Source of the DNA: Bacteroidales bacterium UBA3810
GTDB taxonomy: Bacteria > Bacteroidota > Bacteroidia > Bacteroidales > Paludibacteraceae
NCBI GenBank assembly: GCA_002368645.1
Contig: DFEE01000030.1
Span: forward strand, 1 to 18,018
Direction of reading: 5' to 3'
Length of the DNA: 18,018 nt
The translations under genes were made by a program, and so were the position numbers. Shown in pieces: positions 1 to 7,539 of the stretch. The notes under the pieces were generated by a model that ran no database searches, was not told the origin of the DNA, and worked only from the letters and a program-made list of their open reading frames with translations. Numbering within the stretch: position 1 is the stretch's first letter; each line of letters begins with the position of its first letter.

Positions 1-291
1 AAAAATATTCTGGAACCCGCTCATGCGGAAGATATCGGCTACATCCTCGTTCAGATGCGTAATGCGCACGGAGCCGCCGTGGGTTTCACTCTCACGCTTG
101 AGTTGCATGAAGAACCGCAAACCAGCGGAAGATATATACTCCATCTCTGCACAGTCGATCAGTAGAGACTCTGCTGCATGGTCCAGAATCAGCTGCAGCT
201 GGTCGGCTTGTTCAGTCGTTGCAATGGTGTCCAACTCGCCTTGGATATGAACGATGGTCTCCTGTTCGTTTTTCTCAATTCTGACTTTCAT
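1..291 (-). CDS. STAS-domain anti-sigma factor antagonist (3' end cut by window edge)
   Basis: Reading leftward from ATG at 291, an open frame of 97 codons runs off the window. It begins MKVRIEKNEQETIVHIQGEL and contains EYISSAGLRFF, the SpoIIAA/RsbV-type STAS motif in which a serine is the phosphorylation site. STAS domains are about 100 residues, so little is missing. The gene starts 20 bp after the stop of the SpoIIE/ATPase gene on the same strand, so the two probably form an operon. In such partner-switching systems the unphosphorylated STAS protein binds the anti-sigma or kinase partner and the SpoIIE phosphatase reactivates it. The pairing here is inferred from adjacency; the family call rests on the motif. 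Confidence 0.88.
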   Translation of the reverse strand, partial: MKVRIEKNEQETIVHIQGELDTIATTEQADQLQLILDHAAESLLIDCAEMEYISSAGLRFFMQLKRESETHGGSVRITHLNEDVADIFRMSGFQNIF

Positions 292-311
292 ATATCTTAC
301 GATTTAACAAT

Positions 312-2351
312 TTAACAGTTTAACGATTTAACAATCGTCAATAGGTTCTTTTCTCCTTCGCGGCGGTATTGCAGGTCGTCCGCAATCTGTTTGAGCAAGG
401 TTATACCTAATCCGCCTATCTGCCGCTCCGCCACGACTTTCTCCGTATCAGCAGAGGCTTGCGCGGTGGGATCAAAGGCAATGCCGTCATCGGACAGCCG
501 GATACAGAATTGGCTCTCTGCTCCCGACTCACGAATCTCTACTCTCAATCCGATCTCCGTTGCCTGCGAGTAATGGACGATATTGACCACCGCCTCTTCC
601 AACGCCAATTCCAGTTTCTTGAGTGTCCTTTTCTCTATTCCCACGCAAAGGCCGTATTCATGTACCGCTGCGCGGAGAGCCGGCCATCGGTCCATCTTGT
701 TCTCTACCCGCATGGCAACAGGTTCTACCCCACTCGTTTTGCGGATGACCATGAGCGTAATATCGTCCGTAGGCACGGTATCCACCATGAAGCTTTTCAC
801 CTCTTCCTGCAGGTCGTAACAGCGGATGCTGCCCGGCTGGCGACCGATGATGTCGCGCCAGCGCGCGAGGCCTAACATCTCACGCCGGGCATTGCGCGCC
901 TCGGTGATACCGTCCGTGTAGAGGACGATGGAGTCACCTTCACCCAACATCGTCCCTTGTTCCTCAAACCGGAAAGTGCCATCATAACCCATTGGTATAT
1001 TAGGAATCAAGTCCAAGCCGCGTACGTGCTCCGCAGCATGCTCACTCACTACCTGCGGCGAGAGATGACCCGCATTGCAGTACAGCAACAGGCCGGTAGG
1101 GATATGCAGCCGCCCGATAAAAGCAGTGACGAACATCATACTCGGATTGTTCTCGCTCAGGACGCTGTTCATCTCCTCCATGATGGCTTTCGGCGAGCGT
1201 AAACGCTGTACAGCCGAACGGAAGAGGTTAACCGTCGCGCTCATGAACATAGCCGCCGGCACACTCTTGCCGCTCACATCGCCAATGATGAAATAGAGGT
1301 CTTCTCCCTTGCGGTAGAAATCATACAAATCGCCGCCCACTTCGCGCATCGGCTCCAACACCGCCTGCACTTCGATATCGCCATCCGCACTCGCCTGTCG
1401 GCATTCGTCTCGGGATTTCAAAATACCTCTTTGAATGCCGCTGGCGATTTGTAACTCTTGCTCCATCAGCCGGTTTTCCGTCTCCACACGGGCATATGCC
1501 TCTTGGTCTGACCATAACCTGCGGATCAGGATGCCGGCTACTAAGATACCGATTATCAGCGTAATGAATGTAATCAGGGAGGTTTTGACTATTCCGTCCC
1601 ATAAGTGATGGCTTGGTACACCTATCATCAATACCATCTCGGCCGGGGAAAGCTTCTTTTCCGATATAATCCAATCATCCTCGCCGGACATCTCCCCCGT
1701 CTGGACTATCAGTGTGCCATCCAGACCGTACAACTGACAGACTGCGTCATCATACGGACGGGTGTCTTGAAGCAACTGCTTCGTCCAGGACAAGGTGTAG
1801 TCCGCACCCGCTACACCAAACACATTACCGTAGTCGTCACAGGCCTTAAGCGAATAGGTGAAAATAAGGCTGTCTGTGTCTATATCATTGTAGGAGCGGC
1901 TCCAATAACCATTCTCACCGCTCTGCATGGCTCCTTTATACCAGTCGCGCTCATAATAATCCACCATATCTTCAAAATGATAACTGATGATGGAGTCTTT
2001 TTGGATGTGTGCGGCGCATATTGCATAATACTCGCCTTGATTGGGAAAATAATGCGGAACATAGCAGATATAGCAACTGAACAGATTCGGATAACGCCAA
2101 AGTACAGATTCAATCATCTGGTGTTGGGTTGTCGTATCCTGGATATACTGCGGCAAATAGGTCGCTATATCCGATACGGCATCGCACATGTCATGCAACT
2201 CATAAATCACATCCTTCTGCGCCAGCTCCATTTTGTAATCTATACGCTCCGTGATGTCTGCTCGATTGCGCTGATAAGACAACACAAACTGGATTGTCAT
2301 GGCGATGACGAGAAACAGAGCACCCGCTATTGGCAACCATCTATACCGCAT
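312..2351 (-). CDS. Membrane sensor - SpoIIE PP2C phosphatase - RsbW-like ATPase fusion
   Basis: A 679-residue protein. A membrane helix lies at about 7-24, an extracytoplasmic region resembling a Cache sensor at about 25-255, a second helix at about 257-277, then a short coiled coil. A SpoIIE/PP2C-type phosphatase domain follows at about 312-538, with metal-site motifs EVGGDLYDFY (337-346), GDVSGK (357-362), YTDGITEA (478-485) and DDITL (529-533). The C-terminus (about 555-679) is a GHKL/HATPase domain like RsbW/SpoIIAB, with LEEAVVNIVHY (584-594), DDGIAFDP (621-628) and GGLGITLLKQ (646-655). The expected role is to sense an external signal and set the phosphorylation state of the STAS protein encoded 20 bp downstream. 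Having phosphatase and putative antagonist kinase in one chain is notable. The ligand and the output cannot be seen. Confidence 0.9.
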   Translation of the reverse strand: MRYRWLPIAGALFLVIAMTIQFVLSYQRNRADITERIDYKMELAQKDVIYELHDMCDAVSDIATYLPQYIQDTTTQHQMIESVLWRYPNLFSCYICYVPHYFPNQGEYYAICAAHIQKDSIISYHFEDMVDYYERDWYKGAMQSGENGYWSRSYNDIDTDSLIFTYSLKACDDYGNVFGVAGADYTLSWTKQLLQDTRPYDDAVCQLYGLDGTLIVQTGEMSGEDDWIISEKKLSPAEMVLMIGVPSHHLWDGIVKTSLITFITLIIGILVAGILIRRLWSDQEAYARVETENRLMEQELQIASGIQRGILKSRDECRQASADGDIEVQAVLEPMREVGGDLYDFYRKGEDLYFIIGDVSGKSVPAAMFMSATVNLFRSAVQRLRSPKAIMEEMNSVLSENNPSMMFVTAFIGRLHIPTGLLLYCNAGHLSPQVVSEHAAEHVRGLDLIPNIPMGYDGTFRFEEQGTMLGEGDSIVLYTDGITEARNARREMLGLARWRDIIGRQPGSIRCYDLQEEVKSFMVDTVPTDDITLMVIRKTSGVEPVAMRVENKMDRWPALRAAVHEYGLCVGIEKRTLKKLELALEEAVVNIVHYSQATEIGLRVEIRESGAESQFCIRLSDDGIAFDPTAQASADTEKVVAERQIGGLGITLLKQIADDLQYRREGEKNLLTIVKSLNC

Positions 2352-2378
2352 TTTACACCCTAATTACGAATTTGGCTA

Positions 2379-2410
2379 CAAATTTACACTTTTTTTTCCA
2401 TATACGCAAA
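2379..2410 (-). promoter_or_regulatory. Bacteroidales-type promoter of the SpoIIE/STAS operon
   Basis: Read on the minus strand, TTTG (2410-2407), a 20-nt spacer and TAAATTTG (2386-2379) match the Bacteroidota sigma-ABfr consensus TTTG-N20-TAnnTTTG. It lies 28 bp upstream of the ATG at 2351. Confidence 0.65.
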
Positions 2411-2448
2411 TATTTTTCATCTTTCATCTTTCATTTTCCACTTTTCTC

Positions 2449-2479
2449 TTGCATATTTCCGCAAAAAGTTGTACCTTTG
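2449..2479 (+). promoter_or_regulatory. Bacteroidales-type promoter of the HD/cupin operon
   Basis: TTG at 2449-2451, a 20-nt spacer and TACCTTTG at 2472-2479 match the Bacteroidota consensus. The expected start is about 7 nt further on, leaving a leader of about 25 nt before the ATG at 2509. It is divergent to the promoter at 2379-2410, and the two elements are under 40 bp apart. Confidence 0.75.
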
Positions 2480-2508
2480 CAACTGAAAATGCAATAAGAT
2501 TAATCTTC

Positions 2509-3126
2509 ATGACGAACTTACAACTCTACATTGAGCAATCTATCCTGCCACAATACGATGCCTTTGACGGAGGACACAAGCGTGATCATGCGGAGGCGGT
2601 GATACGGGAGTCAATAGTCCTGGCGCGCGAACACGGTGCCGACGAACAGATGGCATATGTCATCGCCGCATATCATGACCTCGGCTTGCGCTACGACCGC
2701 GAGACCCATCATATCCGCTCCGGCGAGATTCTCATGGCAGACCAAACACTCCGCAAATGGTTTACGGAGGAACAACTGTTGACCATGCGCGATGCGATAG
2801 AAGACCACCGCGCCAGCGGCAAGAACCCGCCACGCACTATCTACGGCGCTATCGTTGCCGAAGCCGACCGGCAGATTATCCCGGAGACTGTCATCGCGCG
2901 CACTATGGCGTATTCCGCCAAACTATACCCGGAAGGCGGTTTTGAGGCGCTCTACGCACGTTCCCGCGAGCACCTACTGGAGAAATACGCCGAAGGCGGT
3001 TATATGCGACTCTGGCTCAACTCTGAGCGCAACGTGCGTTCCCTGGAAGCCCTCCGCGCTATCATACGCAACGAGCCCCAGCTCCGCGCACTATGCGAAC
3101 AGTGGTATCAGACTAATAATCCATGA
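2509..3126 (+). CDS. HD-domain hydrolase
   Basis: A 205-residue protein with the metal-dependent phosphohydrolase pattern of the HD superfamily: H23 in GGHKRDHAEAV, the doublet H56-D57 in AAYHDLGLRYD, H100 in EDHRAS, and D120 in AEADR. The open frame extends further upstream, but ATG 2509 is chosen because it sits about 30 nt after a strong promoter and the HD pattern begins 20 residues in. The substrate is unknown; related proteins act on nucleotides or other phosphoesters. It is the first gene of a rightward operon and its stop is 10 bp before the cupin gene. Confidence 0.82.
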   Translation: MTNLQLYIEQSILPQYDAFDGGHKRDHAEAVIRESIVLAREHGADEQMAYVIAAYHDLGLRYDRETHHIRSGEILMADQTLRKWFTEEQLLTMRDAIEDHRASGKNPPRTIYGAIVAEADRQIIPETVIARTMAYSAKLYPEGGFEALYARSREHLLEKYAEGGYMRLWLNSERNVRSLEALRAIIRNEPQLRALCEQWYQTNNP

Positions 3127-3136
3127 TCGAAGTTTT

Positions 3137-3496
3137 ATGAAAAGTACCGAACTGCTCCGCGCATCCCAAAGCTGGGACGGAGCGTCTCTGCCTGCCTACC
3201 CTGCCGGCCAACCCGAACTGATTGTCAAGCGTCTTGTCTTTCCTGCCGGCGCAAAAACAGAGTGGCACCACCACACCGTCATCAACTACGGTATCATCCA
3301 ACAGGGCGAACTGACCATCGTCTGTCAGGACGGCGCCGAACACACTTTCCATGCCGGCGAAGCGATGGTAGAGGTCATCGGCACCGTCCATCGTGGCGAA
3401 AACCGGGGCTCCGAACCTGTCATCCTCGATATGTTCTACGCCTCCTCTCCCGGCGCAGAAATAACCATCCCGCACCCGGAATTCCCTTCGCTTTGA
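3137..3496 (+). CDS. Cupin-domain protein
   Basis: A 119-residue single-domain cupin. Motif 1 is visible as WHHHTVINYGIIQQGELTI, with the histidine cluster that usually binds a metal, and motif 2 as HAGEAMVEVIGTVHRGENRG, with its second histidine. Small cupins of this kind bind a metal and act as enzymes, stress proteins or sensors; the sequence does not show which. The start is 10 bp after the HD-hydrolase stop, which implies co-transcription. A longer in-frame extension upstream overlaps the HD gene out of frame and is not used. Confidence 0.85.
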   Translation: MKSTELLRASQSWDGASLPAYPAGQPELIVKRLVFPAGAKTEWHHHTVINYGIIQQGELTIVCQDGAEHTFHAGEAMVEVIGTVHRGENRGSEPVILDMFYASSPGAEITIPHPEFPSL

Positions 3497-3537
3497 GCAG
3501 AACCTTTGCAGCCGGACAAATGCAAAAAAATAAGTAA

Positions 3538-3831
3538 ATGAGCCAATACCTCTTCTATGCCATACTGATTTATCTCGCGGCTATCAACATCGTCGCGTTT
3601 TTCCTGTATGGCATTGACAAATGGAAGGCAAAGCGCAACAAGTGGCGCATCACCGAGGCACGCTTGCTCTGGATAGCCGTCGCCGGCGGCAGCATCGGTG
3701 CTCTGCTCGGTATGAAAGTCTGGCACCATAAGACCCAGCACGCCAAATTCCGCTTCGGCCTCCCTGCCATCCTCTTCCTCCAACTCGCCGCTGTTCTCGC
3801 CGCGGGGTACTATTATTTCTTTGTAAATTAG
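3538..3831 (+). CDS. DUF1294 family membrane protein
   Basis: A 97-residue protein with three hydrophobic segments (about 5-24, 44-58 and 78-93). It carries the DUF1294 signature: YGIDKWKAKRNKWRI, then AVAGGSIGALLGM, then HHKTQHAKFRFG. The family is a small inner-membrane protein of unknown function, also found fused to cold-shock domains elsewhere. It lies 41 bp after the cupin in the same direction and is probably in the same operon. Confidence 0.87.
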   Translation: MSQYLFYAILIYLAAINIVAFFLYGIDKWKAKRNKWRITEARLLWIAVAGGSIGALLGMKVWHHKTQHAKFRFGLPAILFLQLAAVLAAGYYYFFVN

Positions 3832-3841
3832 CATATTCTAT

Positions 3842-3995
3842 ATGGCAGAAACACAATATACATATCCGAACATAGAGTGGCACCCGTTGCTGCCGTTTCT
3901 GGCGGATGCCCTCTTCCTCACGCGCCTACCCGCTATCCCTTGACAACAAAGCCGCAGCCTACCGCCGGATGTTTGAAGCCATCGGACTGCTATGA
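3842..3995 (+). pseudogene. Internally deleted remnant of a uracil-DNA-glycosylase-family gene
   Basis: An ATG at 3842 opens MAETQYTYPNIEWHPLLPFL and stops at 3941-3943. A second frame from 3906 reads MPSSSRAYPLSLDNKAAAYR, continues to a terminal ...FEAIGLL and stops at 3993-3995. The first part resembles the N-terminus (HP..PFLP) and the second the C-terminus (RMPSSSRAYPL...KAAAYR.MF) of the Bacteroidota uracil-DNA-glycosylase-family protein of roughly 200 residues, as I remember that family. The middle, with the catalytic motifs, is absent. The junction falls near 3903-3908 and changes frame, so this is most simply a gene that lost its centre. It begins 10 bp after the DUF1294 stop. Family identity rests on memory of short motifs. 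Confidence 0.5.
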
Positions 3996-4097
3996 ATCAT
4001 CCACAACCGTCCCCAAAATCACCCTTCCACTACGATTTTTCGCCCCCTCTTGCACATGTCAAAAAAAACGGGAAAGGAGAAAAACAGACAAGAATAC

Positions 4098-4123
4098 AAG
4101 CAGAGTTCTACTCTGCTTTTTTT
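4098..4123 (+). terminator. Intrinsic terminator closing the HD/cupin/DUF1294 operon
   Basis: AAGCAGAGT (4098-4106), loop TCT, ACTCTGCTT (4110-4118): a 9-bp perfect stem running into a T tract to 4123. Confidence 0.85.
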
Positions 4124-4139
4124 GTGTCCAAATCAAAAA

Positions 4140-4162
4140 CGGCGTTTGGCGAGGGTTTGAAC
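4140..4162 (+). repeat. Left copy of a 23-bp direct repeat (CGGCGTTTGGCGAGGG...)
   Basis: The 23 bases are identical to 6963-6985 in the same orientation. The two copies enclose the WG-repeat genes and the PDDEXK_4 nuclease. This copy follows the terminator at 4098-4123 and precedes the first WG gene by 72 bp. Confidence 0.85.
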
Positions 4163-4234
4163 TCCTTTACGTGTATGTGCGCACGTACGAGTGCGCAATG
4201 GTCCAATTAGTTTAACAATTAAAATTATTCAATT

Positions 4235-5104
4235 ATGGAAGTAAACATCAGTAACCTTAATCACTTCAGCGCTTTCTACGGAAATTTTGCCATCTACACA
4301 GACACGATGGGCAAGTCCGGCATCATCAACCATCAAGGAGAGATAGTCCTCTGGGCAGATGAGTTTGAAATTGCGACGTTCGTTGAAGGAACGACTTTCG
4401 CGTTCCAGAATACGGACGGCTCTCTCAAAGAAATGTTATTTGACGCTGCCACCGGCGAAAAGAAATACTTTGAGCGTCCGGCGGTGGAGCACTTGCCGAT
4501 GGAGCAGAACTCCCTCGTTGCGCCAAATAGAATAGCTTTCCAAGAAGAAGGTCTATTCGGCATCAAGGACAAGAAAGGGAATGTAGTCGTTCCGGCTCAA
4601 TATATCCAAATGTCAAGCATTGGGGAGAATATCGGTCTTATTCATGTGAAAGACAAAGGCAACAGAGCCGGAATAATCACAGCAGAAGGCAAGCCGTTTA
4701 TCCAATGTAAGTACGCGTATGTGGTACACAAGCGCGCTACAGATACATACAAAGTGAAAACTCTAAAAGGAAAATTCGGTTTGCTGGATAGTAGAGGAAA
4801 AGTGCTTGTTCCGGCGCGATATGATTGTCTCGATGTAACGGACAATTTGGATGAGATAGCAGTCAAACGTGGCGGCAAATGTTTCTTCATTAACCGCAAC
4901 GGCAAACCCATTGATTTAATAGAGGCGTGGGAGAACCATCTCATCGAACAATTCAGTTCAAAGTCCGGCTATCGCTTGACTAAGAATGAGAAAAACGGAC
5001 GGATCTATTTTGTGAAAGAACACAAAATAGTGAAAGAGGCCACCTATAAAGACCTTTGTATCATATTAGAACAAATGCTTAAAACCATAAACGAACTAAA
5101 ATAA
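4235..5104 (+). CDS. WG-repeat protein
   Basis: A 289-residue protein built from WG (KWG) beta-repeats of the form GxxGIxxxxGxxVVPAxYxxx: GKSGIINHQGEIVL, GLFGIKDKKGNVVVPAQY, RAGIITAEGKPFIQCKY, GKFGLLDSRGKVLVPARY and GKCFFINRNGKPI. There is no signal peptide or membrane helix, so it is probably cytoplasmic. WG repeats are thought to be protein-interaction modules; no enzymatic motif is visible. The first in-frame ATG after the leader is used. It is followed 7 bp later by a second, shorter WG gene, so the pair is co-transcribed. No good promoter match was seen in the 4163-4234 leader. Confidence 0.82.
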   Translation: MEVNISNLNHFSAFYGNFAIYTDTMGKSGIINHQGEIVLWADEFEIATFVEGTTFAFQNTDGSLKEMLFDAATGEKKYFERPAVEHLPMEQNSLVAPNRIAFQEEGLFGIKDKKGNVVVPAQYIQMSSIGENIGLIHVKDKGNRAGIITAEGKPFIQCKYAYVVHKRATDTYKVKTLKGKFGLLDSRGKVLVPARYDCLDVTDNLDEIAVKRGGKCFFINRNGKPIDLIEAWENHLIEQFSSKSGYRLTKNEKNGRIYFVKEHKIVKEATYKDLCIILEQMLKTINELK

Positions 5105-5111
5105 GAAGCAT

Positions 5112-5543
5112 ATGCCAAATAACAACAGATTGGAATTATTAGGCACGCCGACGTCGGACGGTTATGCGCTGGCAATCAATCATTTCTCCAACAAAGTAGT
5201 AATTATGCAGGGCAAATGTGTTCTGCATGAAACCCGATTAAAGGAAAACTGGATCGAATATCCGAAAGGAACTTTCTTCCGTCCCTTGCAATGGATTGCT
5301 CCAGACAGGTTGCAGTTCTTCCAAGATGGTTATTGGGGAGTTATGAACCCAGAAGGAATTGTAACGATTCCGCCTGTCTTTAAGTTCATTGTTCCATTCA
5401 AAACCACCGGATATTTTATTGTCAAAGACCAGCATGACAAATGCGGTTGCGTGGATAAAGATTTCAAAATGCTTTATCCTTGTGAATACGAGTACAAAGA
5501 ACTGAGAGCAAAACTAATCGAAGAGTTCCAAAACAACGCATAA
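5112..5543 (+). CDS. Small WG-repeat-like protein
   Basis: A 143-residue protein with at least two WG-like units: DGYWGVMNPEGIVTIPPVFK and a weaker KCGCVDKDFKMLYPCEYEY, after a divergent N-terminal unit. It is cytoplasmic by appearance, with no signal or membrane segment. It starts 7 bp after the first WG gene and ends directly at a strong terminator. It may be a partner of, or a split from, the larger protein. Function unknown. Confidence 0.75.
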   Translation: MPNNNRLELLGTPTSDGYALAINHFSNKVVIMQGKCVLHETRLKENWIEYPKGTFFRPLQWIAPDRLQFFQDGYWGVMNPEGIVTIPPVFKFIVPFKTTGYFIVKDQHDKCGCVDKDFKMLYPCEYEYKELRAKLIEEFQNNA

Positions 5544-5579
5544 AAAAGCGAGGGCTAAACTGCCCTCGCTTTATTTTTT
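5542..5579. terminator. Bidirectional intrinsic terminator between convergent genes
   Basis: AAAGCGAGGGC (5545-5555), loop of 6, GCCCTCGCTTT (5562-5572), then ATTTTTT. An A run precedes the stem, so the reverse strand also ends in a T run. It separates the rightward WG genes from the leftward nuclease gene that ends at 5582. Confidence 0.92.
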
Positions 5580-5581
5580 CT

Positions 5582-6796
5582 CTATAGTTCTATTCCTTTG
5601 TCTTCGGCTGCTTTTGTCAATGCTAACAACTCACTTTCTATCTCATTTTTAAGCGTCCCATTCATGATTTTTGTCATCATTTCTTCTGATATCCAATTCT
5701 GTTCTTCTGTGAAATCTTTAGTGAAGTAATGGAAAGACGGCCACCCTTGAGAAGATTTTCTTCCATCAAATAACTTGCTCAAAGCATCGTAAGTTTCTTT
5801 TTGTGTACCTCGTAATTCCAATTTCCTATAGTGGTATCCGCTTACGCAATCCCGCATCTGTTTACGTTGAAATTCAAAGGCAATATCAAATGTTTCCCAT
5901 TCTTTTTTCTTAAACGAGAAACCCATATAATTGGTATTCAACCAGTCTTTTCCATCGCCCCAAATATTTAGCACATAACCATTCTTACTAGCAATTTCTT
6001 TTAATTGTGGAGCAAAGATTGTCTCCATAACCTTTTGAACAATAGAAGAAAAATTGTTGTATATCCATAATAAGGCCTCTACGTTTTGAGGTTCTGAACA
6101 AAGCTTTTCAAGTTCTTTTTTTACACTGGTTTCCATATTTTGATGAGTTAAACTGTTTAACAAATTTAGATATTGTATCAATATTTCCCGTACAAGTGGT
6201 TTCTGTACGGCTTTTTCAAGACATAAAAGAATCCATTGCTTTATATCTCCGGCATAACTTATACAGTAAAAATCTTCATTTTCTTTTACTTTATTACTAC
6301 CGGTGGAAGAATCAGATGGATGTTTACCGTCCAATGTGAGATAGAGTAATTTATAGTTTTGGCTACCATATTTTTGCTCTGCATAGTTATGATATCTTAG
6401 TAATTGGTTTGCTTGGTCAGCAGCATAGATTTTATTTTCTATGATGATAGCCTGTTTACCCGAATGAACCAAGATATCCATTCTTCCGCCTTCTTCTTCG
6501 GTTCTATCGCCTATTACAACTTCTACTTCGGCCTTTGCTTTAGTGGTGTCAAATGGCTGTTCAAACTGCGTTGGGAGCATTTCCAAAAATAACTGCAAAA
6601 AGACATCTTTGCAGCCATGTGAGCCTTTAGGATTTAATAATTCTGCTAATATCGCAGAATGAGTATAGACTTCATCTGACTCCATGTGCATGACTTGGAA
6701 GATATTAAAATCTTCTCCTCGGTCGAAGCGTTCTTTCTTTTGGATTTTTTCGCGCTCCAAAAGTTTGTTAATGTGTCTGATTAGAGATTCATACAT
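5582..6796 (-). CDS. PD-(D/E)XK nuclease superfamily protein (PDDEXK_4)
   Basis: A 404-residue protein. The N-terminal part has the family's YTHSAILAELLNPKGSHG segment (about 44-61). The nuclease core has D107 in GGRMDILVHSG, then E120-N-K122 in AIIIENKIYAADQANQLLRY with its conserved Q/L positions, and then YKLLYLTLDG. These match the PDDEXK_4 family of restriction-like nucleases, often found in defence and mobile contexts. The C-terminal half (about 200-404) has no fold I recognise; it may hold a specificity or regulatory part. It is convergent with the WG pair and lies inside the 23-bp direct repeats. No methyltransferase or specificity gene is next to it, so it is not a standard restriction-modification pair. 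The leader from its promoter is about 95 nt. Confidence 0.85.
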   Translation of the reverse strand: MYESLIRHINKLLEREKIQKKERFDRGEDFNIFQVMHMESDEVYTHSAILAELLNPKGSHGCKDVFLQLFLEMLPTQFEQPFDTTKAKAEVEVVIGDRTEEEGGRMDILVHSGKQAIIIENKIYAADQANQLLRYHNYAEQKYGSQNYKLLYLTLDGKHPSDSSTGSNKVKENEDFYCISYAGDIKQWILLCLEKAVQKPLVREILIQYLNLLNSLTHQNMETSVKKELEKLCSEPQNVEALLWIYNNFSSIVQKVMETIFAPQLKEIASKNGYVLNIWGDGKDWLNTNYMGFSFKKKEWETFDIAFEFQRKQMRDCVSGYHYRKLELRGTQKETYDALSKLFDGRKSSQGWPSFHYFTKDFTEEQNWISEEMMTKIMNGTLKNEIESELLALTKAAEDKGIEL

Positions 6797-6896
6797 ATTC
6801 TAATGTGTTTTAATATAGTATTTATGATAGTTTTCCATTAAGTGCCGGATGTTTTCTTTGCCGACAGGGCTTCATATCGGAATGCTTTTTCGAGTG

Positions 6897-6928
6897 CAAA
6901 GTTACAATAAATTAGCGGAATATGCAAA
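6897..6928 (-). promoter_or_regulatory. Bacteroidales-type promoter of the PDDEXK_4 gene
   Basis: On the minus strand: TTTG (6928-6925), a 20-nt spacer, TAACTTTG (6904-6897). This is a full match to the Bacteroidota consensus, about 100 bp upstream of the start codon at 6796. Confidence 0.75.
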
Positions 6929-6962
6929 CTTTCAGAGATAAATTTTCTTCAAAAATACATTT

Positions 6963-6985
6963 CGGCGTTTGGCGAGGGTTTGAAC
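6963..6985 (+). repeat. Right copy of the 23-bp direct repeat
   Basis: Identical to 4140-4162. Here it also forms a dyad, GGCGTT (6964-6969) with AACGCC (6983-6988); the left copy has AACTCC at the matching place, so its dyad is broken. Confidence 0.85.
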
Positions 6986-7052
6986 GCCTTATATTTTTTC
7001 GCTCTGTAATTTTATTACAAATCTTAACAACCGACCTTTCATGTATCATGTC

Positions 7053-7106
7053 TGAGAGTGGCGCGAGAGTGGCTTGAGAGTGAAGGAGTGCGACGGAACG
7101 CACTCC
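7053..7106 (+). repeat. Three 11-bp tandem repeats followed by an 8-bp hairpin
   Basis: TGAGAGTGGCG (7053-7063), CGAGAGTGGCT (7064-7074) and TGAGAGTGAAG (7075-7085) are adjacent. GGAGTGCG (7085-7092), loop ACGGAA and CGCACTCC (7099-7106) form a perfect 8-bp stem. There is no T tract, so it is not an intrinsic terminator. Function unknown. Confidence 0.6.
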
Positions 7107-7415
7107 GAGTGAAGTGCCCGAATAGTTCCCACTATGAGGACAAGCACGAACATAGAACAAAAGATTGACTGCAGTTATATTAAGTAGCGTTCAATTCTTT
7201 ATTCTTAATAATCACATACCTTTCAACCTCCCTATTATTTGGGGTCCCCAGAGTAAACCGAAGCCGAAGGCTGTTTGCTATGGGGAGAGCGAAGGCAGGA
7301 GTTGCTTTGTCGATTTAACGGAGTGGTATCGACCGTCGCAATCTCCTTGCCGAACGCGATAGCAGACCTTATGCTGATCTTGAGCGGAGGTTAGAGGGAT
7401 GTTGGCATAATGACC
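7107..7415. other. About 310 bp without a recognisable gene
   Basis: No convincing protein gene was seen. The stretch contains a short palindrome TGGGGTCCCCA near 7240 and a weak variant of the AAATCTTAATAATCGG repeat (CTTAATAATC, near 7203). The open frame at 7165-7362 lacks a family match and has low-complexity composition. It may be decayed mobile DNA; that is a guess. Confidence 0.4.
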
Positions 7416-7435
7416 AAATCTTAATAATCGGCAAT
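7416..7435 (+). repeat. Intergenic 20-bp repeat, copy 1
   Basis: AAATCTTAATAATCGGCAAT, identical to 14284-14303; its first 16 bases also occur at 14166-14181, and a variant (AAATCTTAACAACCGA) at 7019-7034. All copies are intergenic and in the same orientation. Confidence 0.7.
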
Positions 7436-7539
7436 TCCATTTGCCATAGTTTCAAGTAATTCGAACTCAAAAGACAGTAACCATTGGAACAAAAATGCAC
7501 ACTAAAACGCACAAAATTGCATAAAAGTTGCTCACTCTA

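Noticed and set aside
1605..2363. 252-codon open frame on the plus strand opposite the SpoIIE fusion gene
   Set aside because: It is antisense to a gene with clear domain motifs, has no family features, and other antisense frames in the same region conflict with it.
4140..4162. T-arm-like sequence GAGGGTTTGAAC suggesting a tRNA
   Set aside because: The loop is not a standard TTCRANY and no acceptor, D or anticodon arms could be drawn at either copy.
3877..4215. 112-codon frame and a 72-codon frame (3992-4210) after the glycosylase remnant
   Set aside because: They run through the terminator at 4098-4123 and the 23-bp repeat, with no recognisable motif.
5582..6796. Restriction-modification system
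   Set aside because: No methyltransferase or specificity gene is adjacent; only a lone nuclease is present.
7165..7362. 65-codon frame in the gene-free stretch
   Set aside because: It has no family match, no promoter at correct spacing, and composition unlike neighbouring genes.
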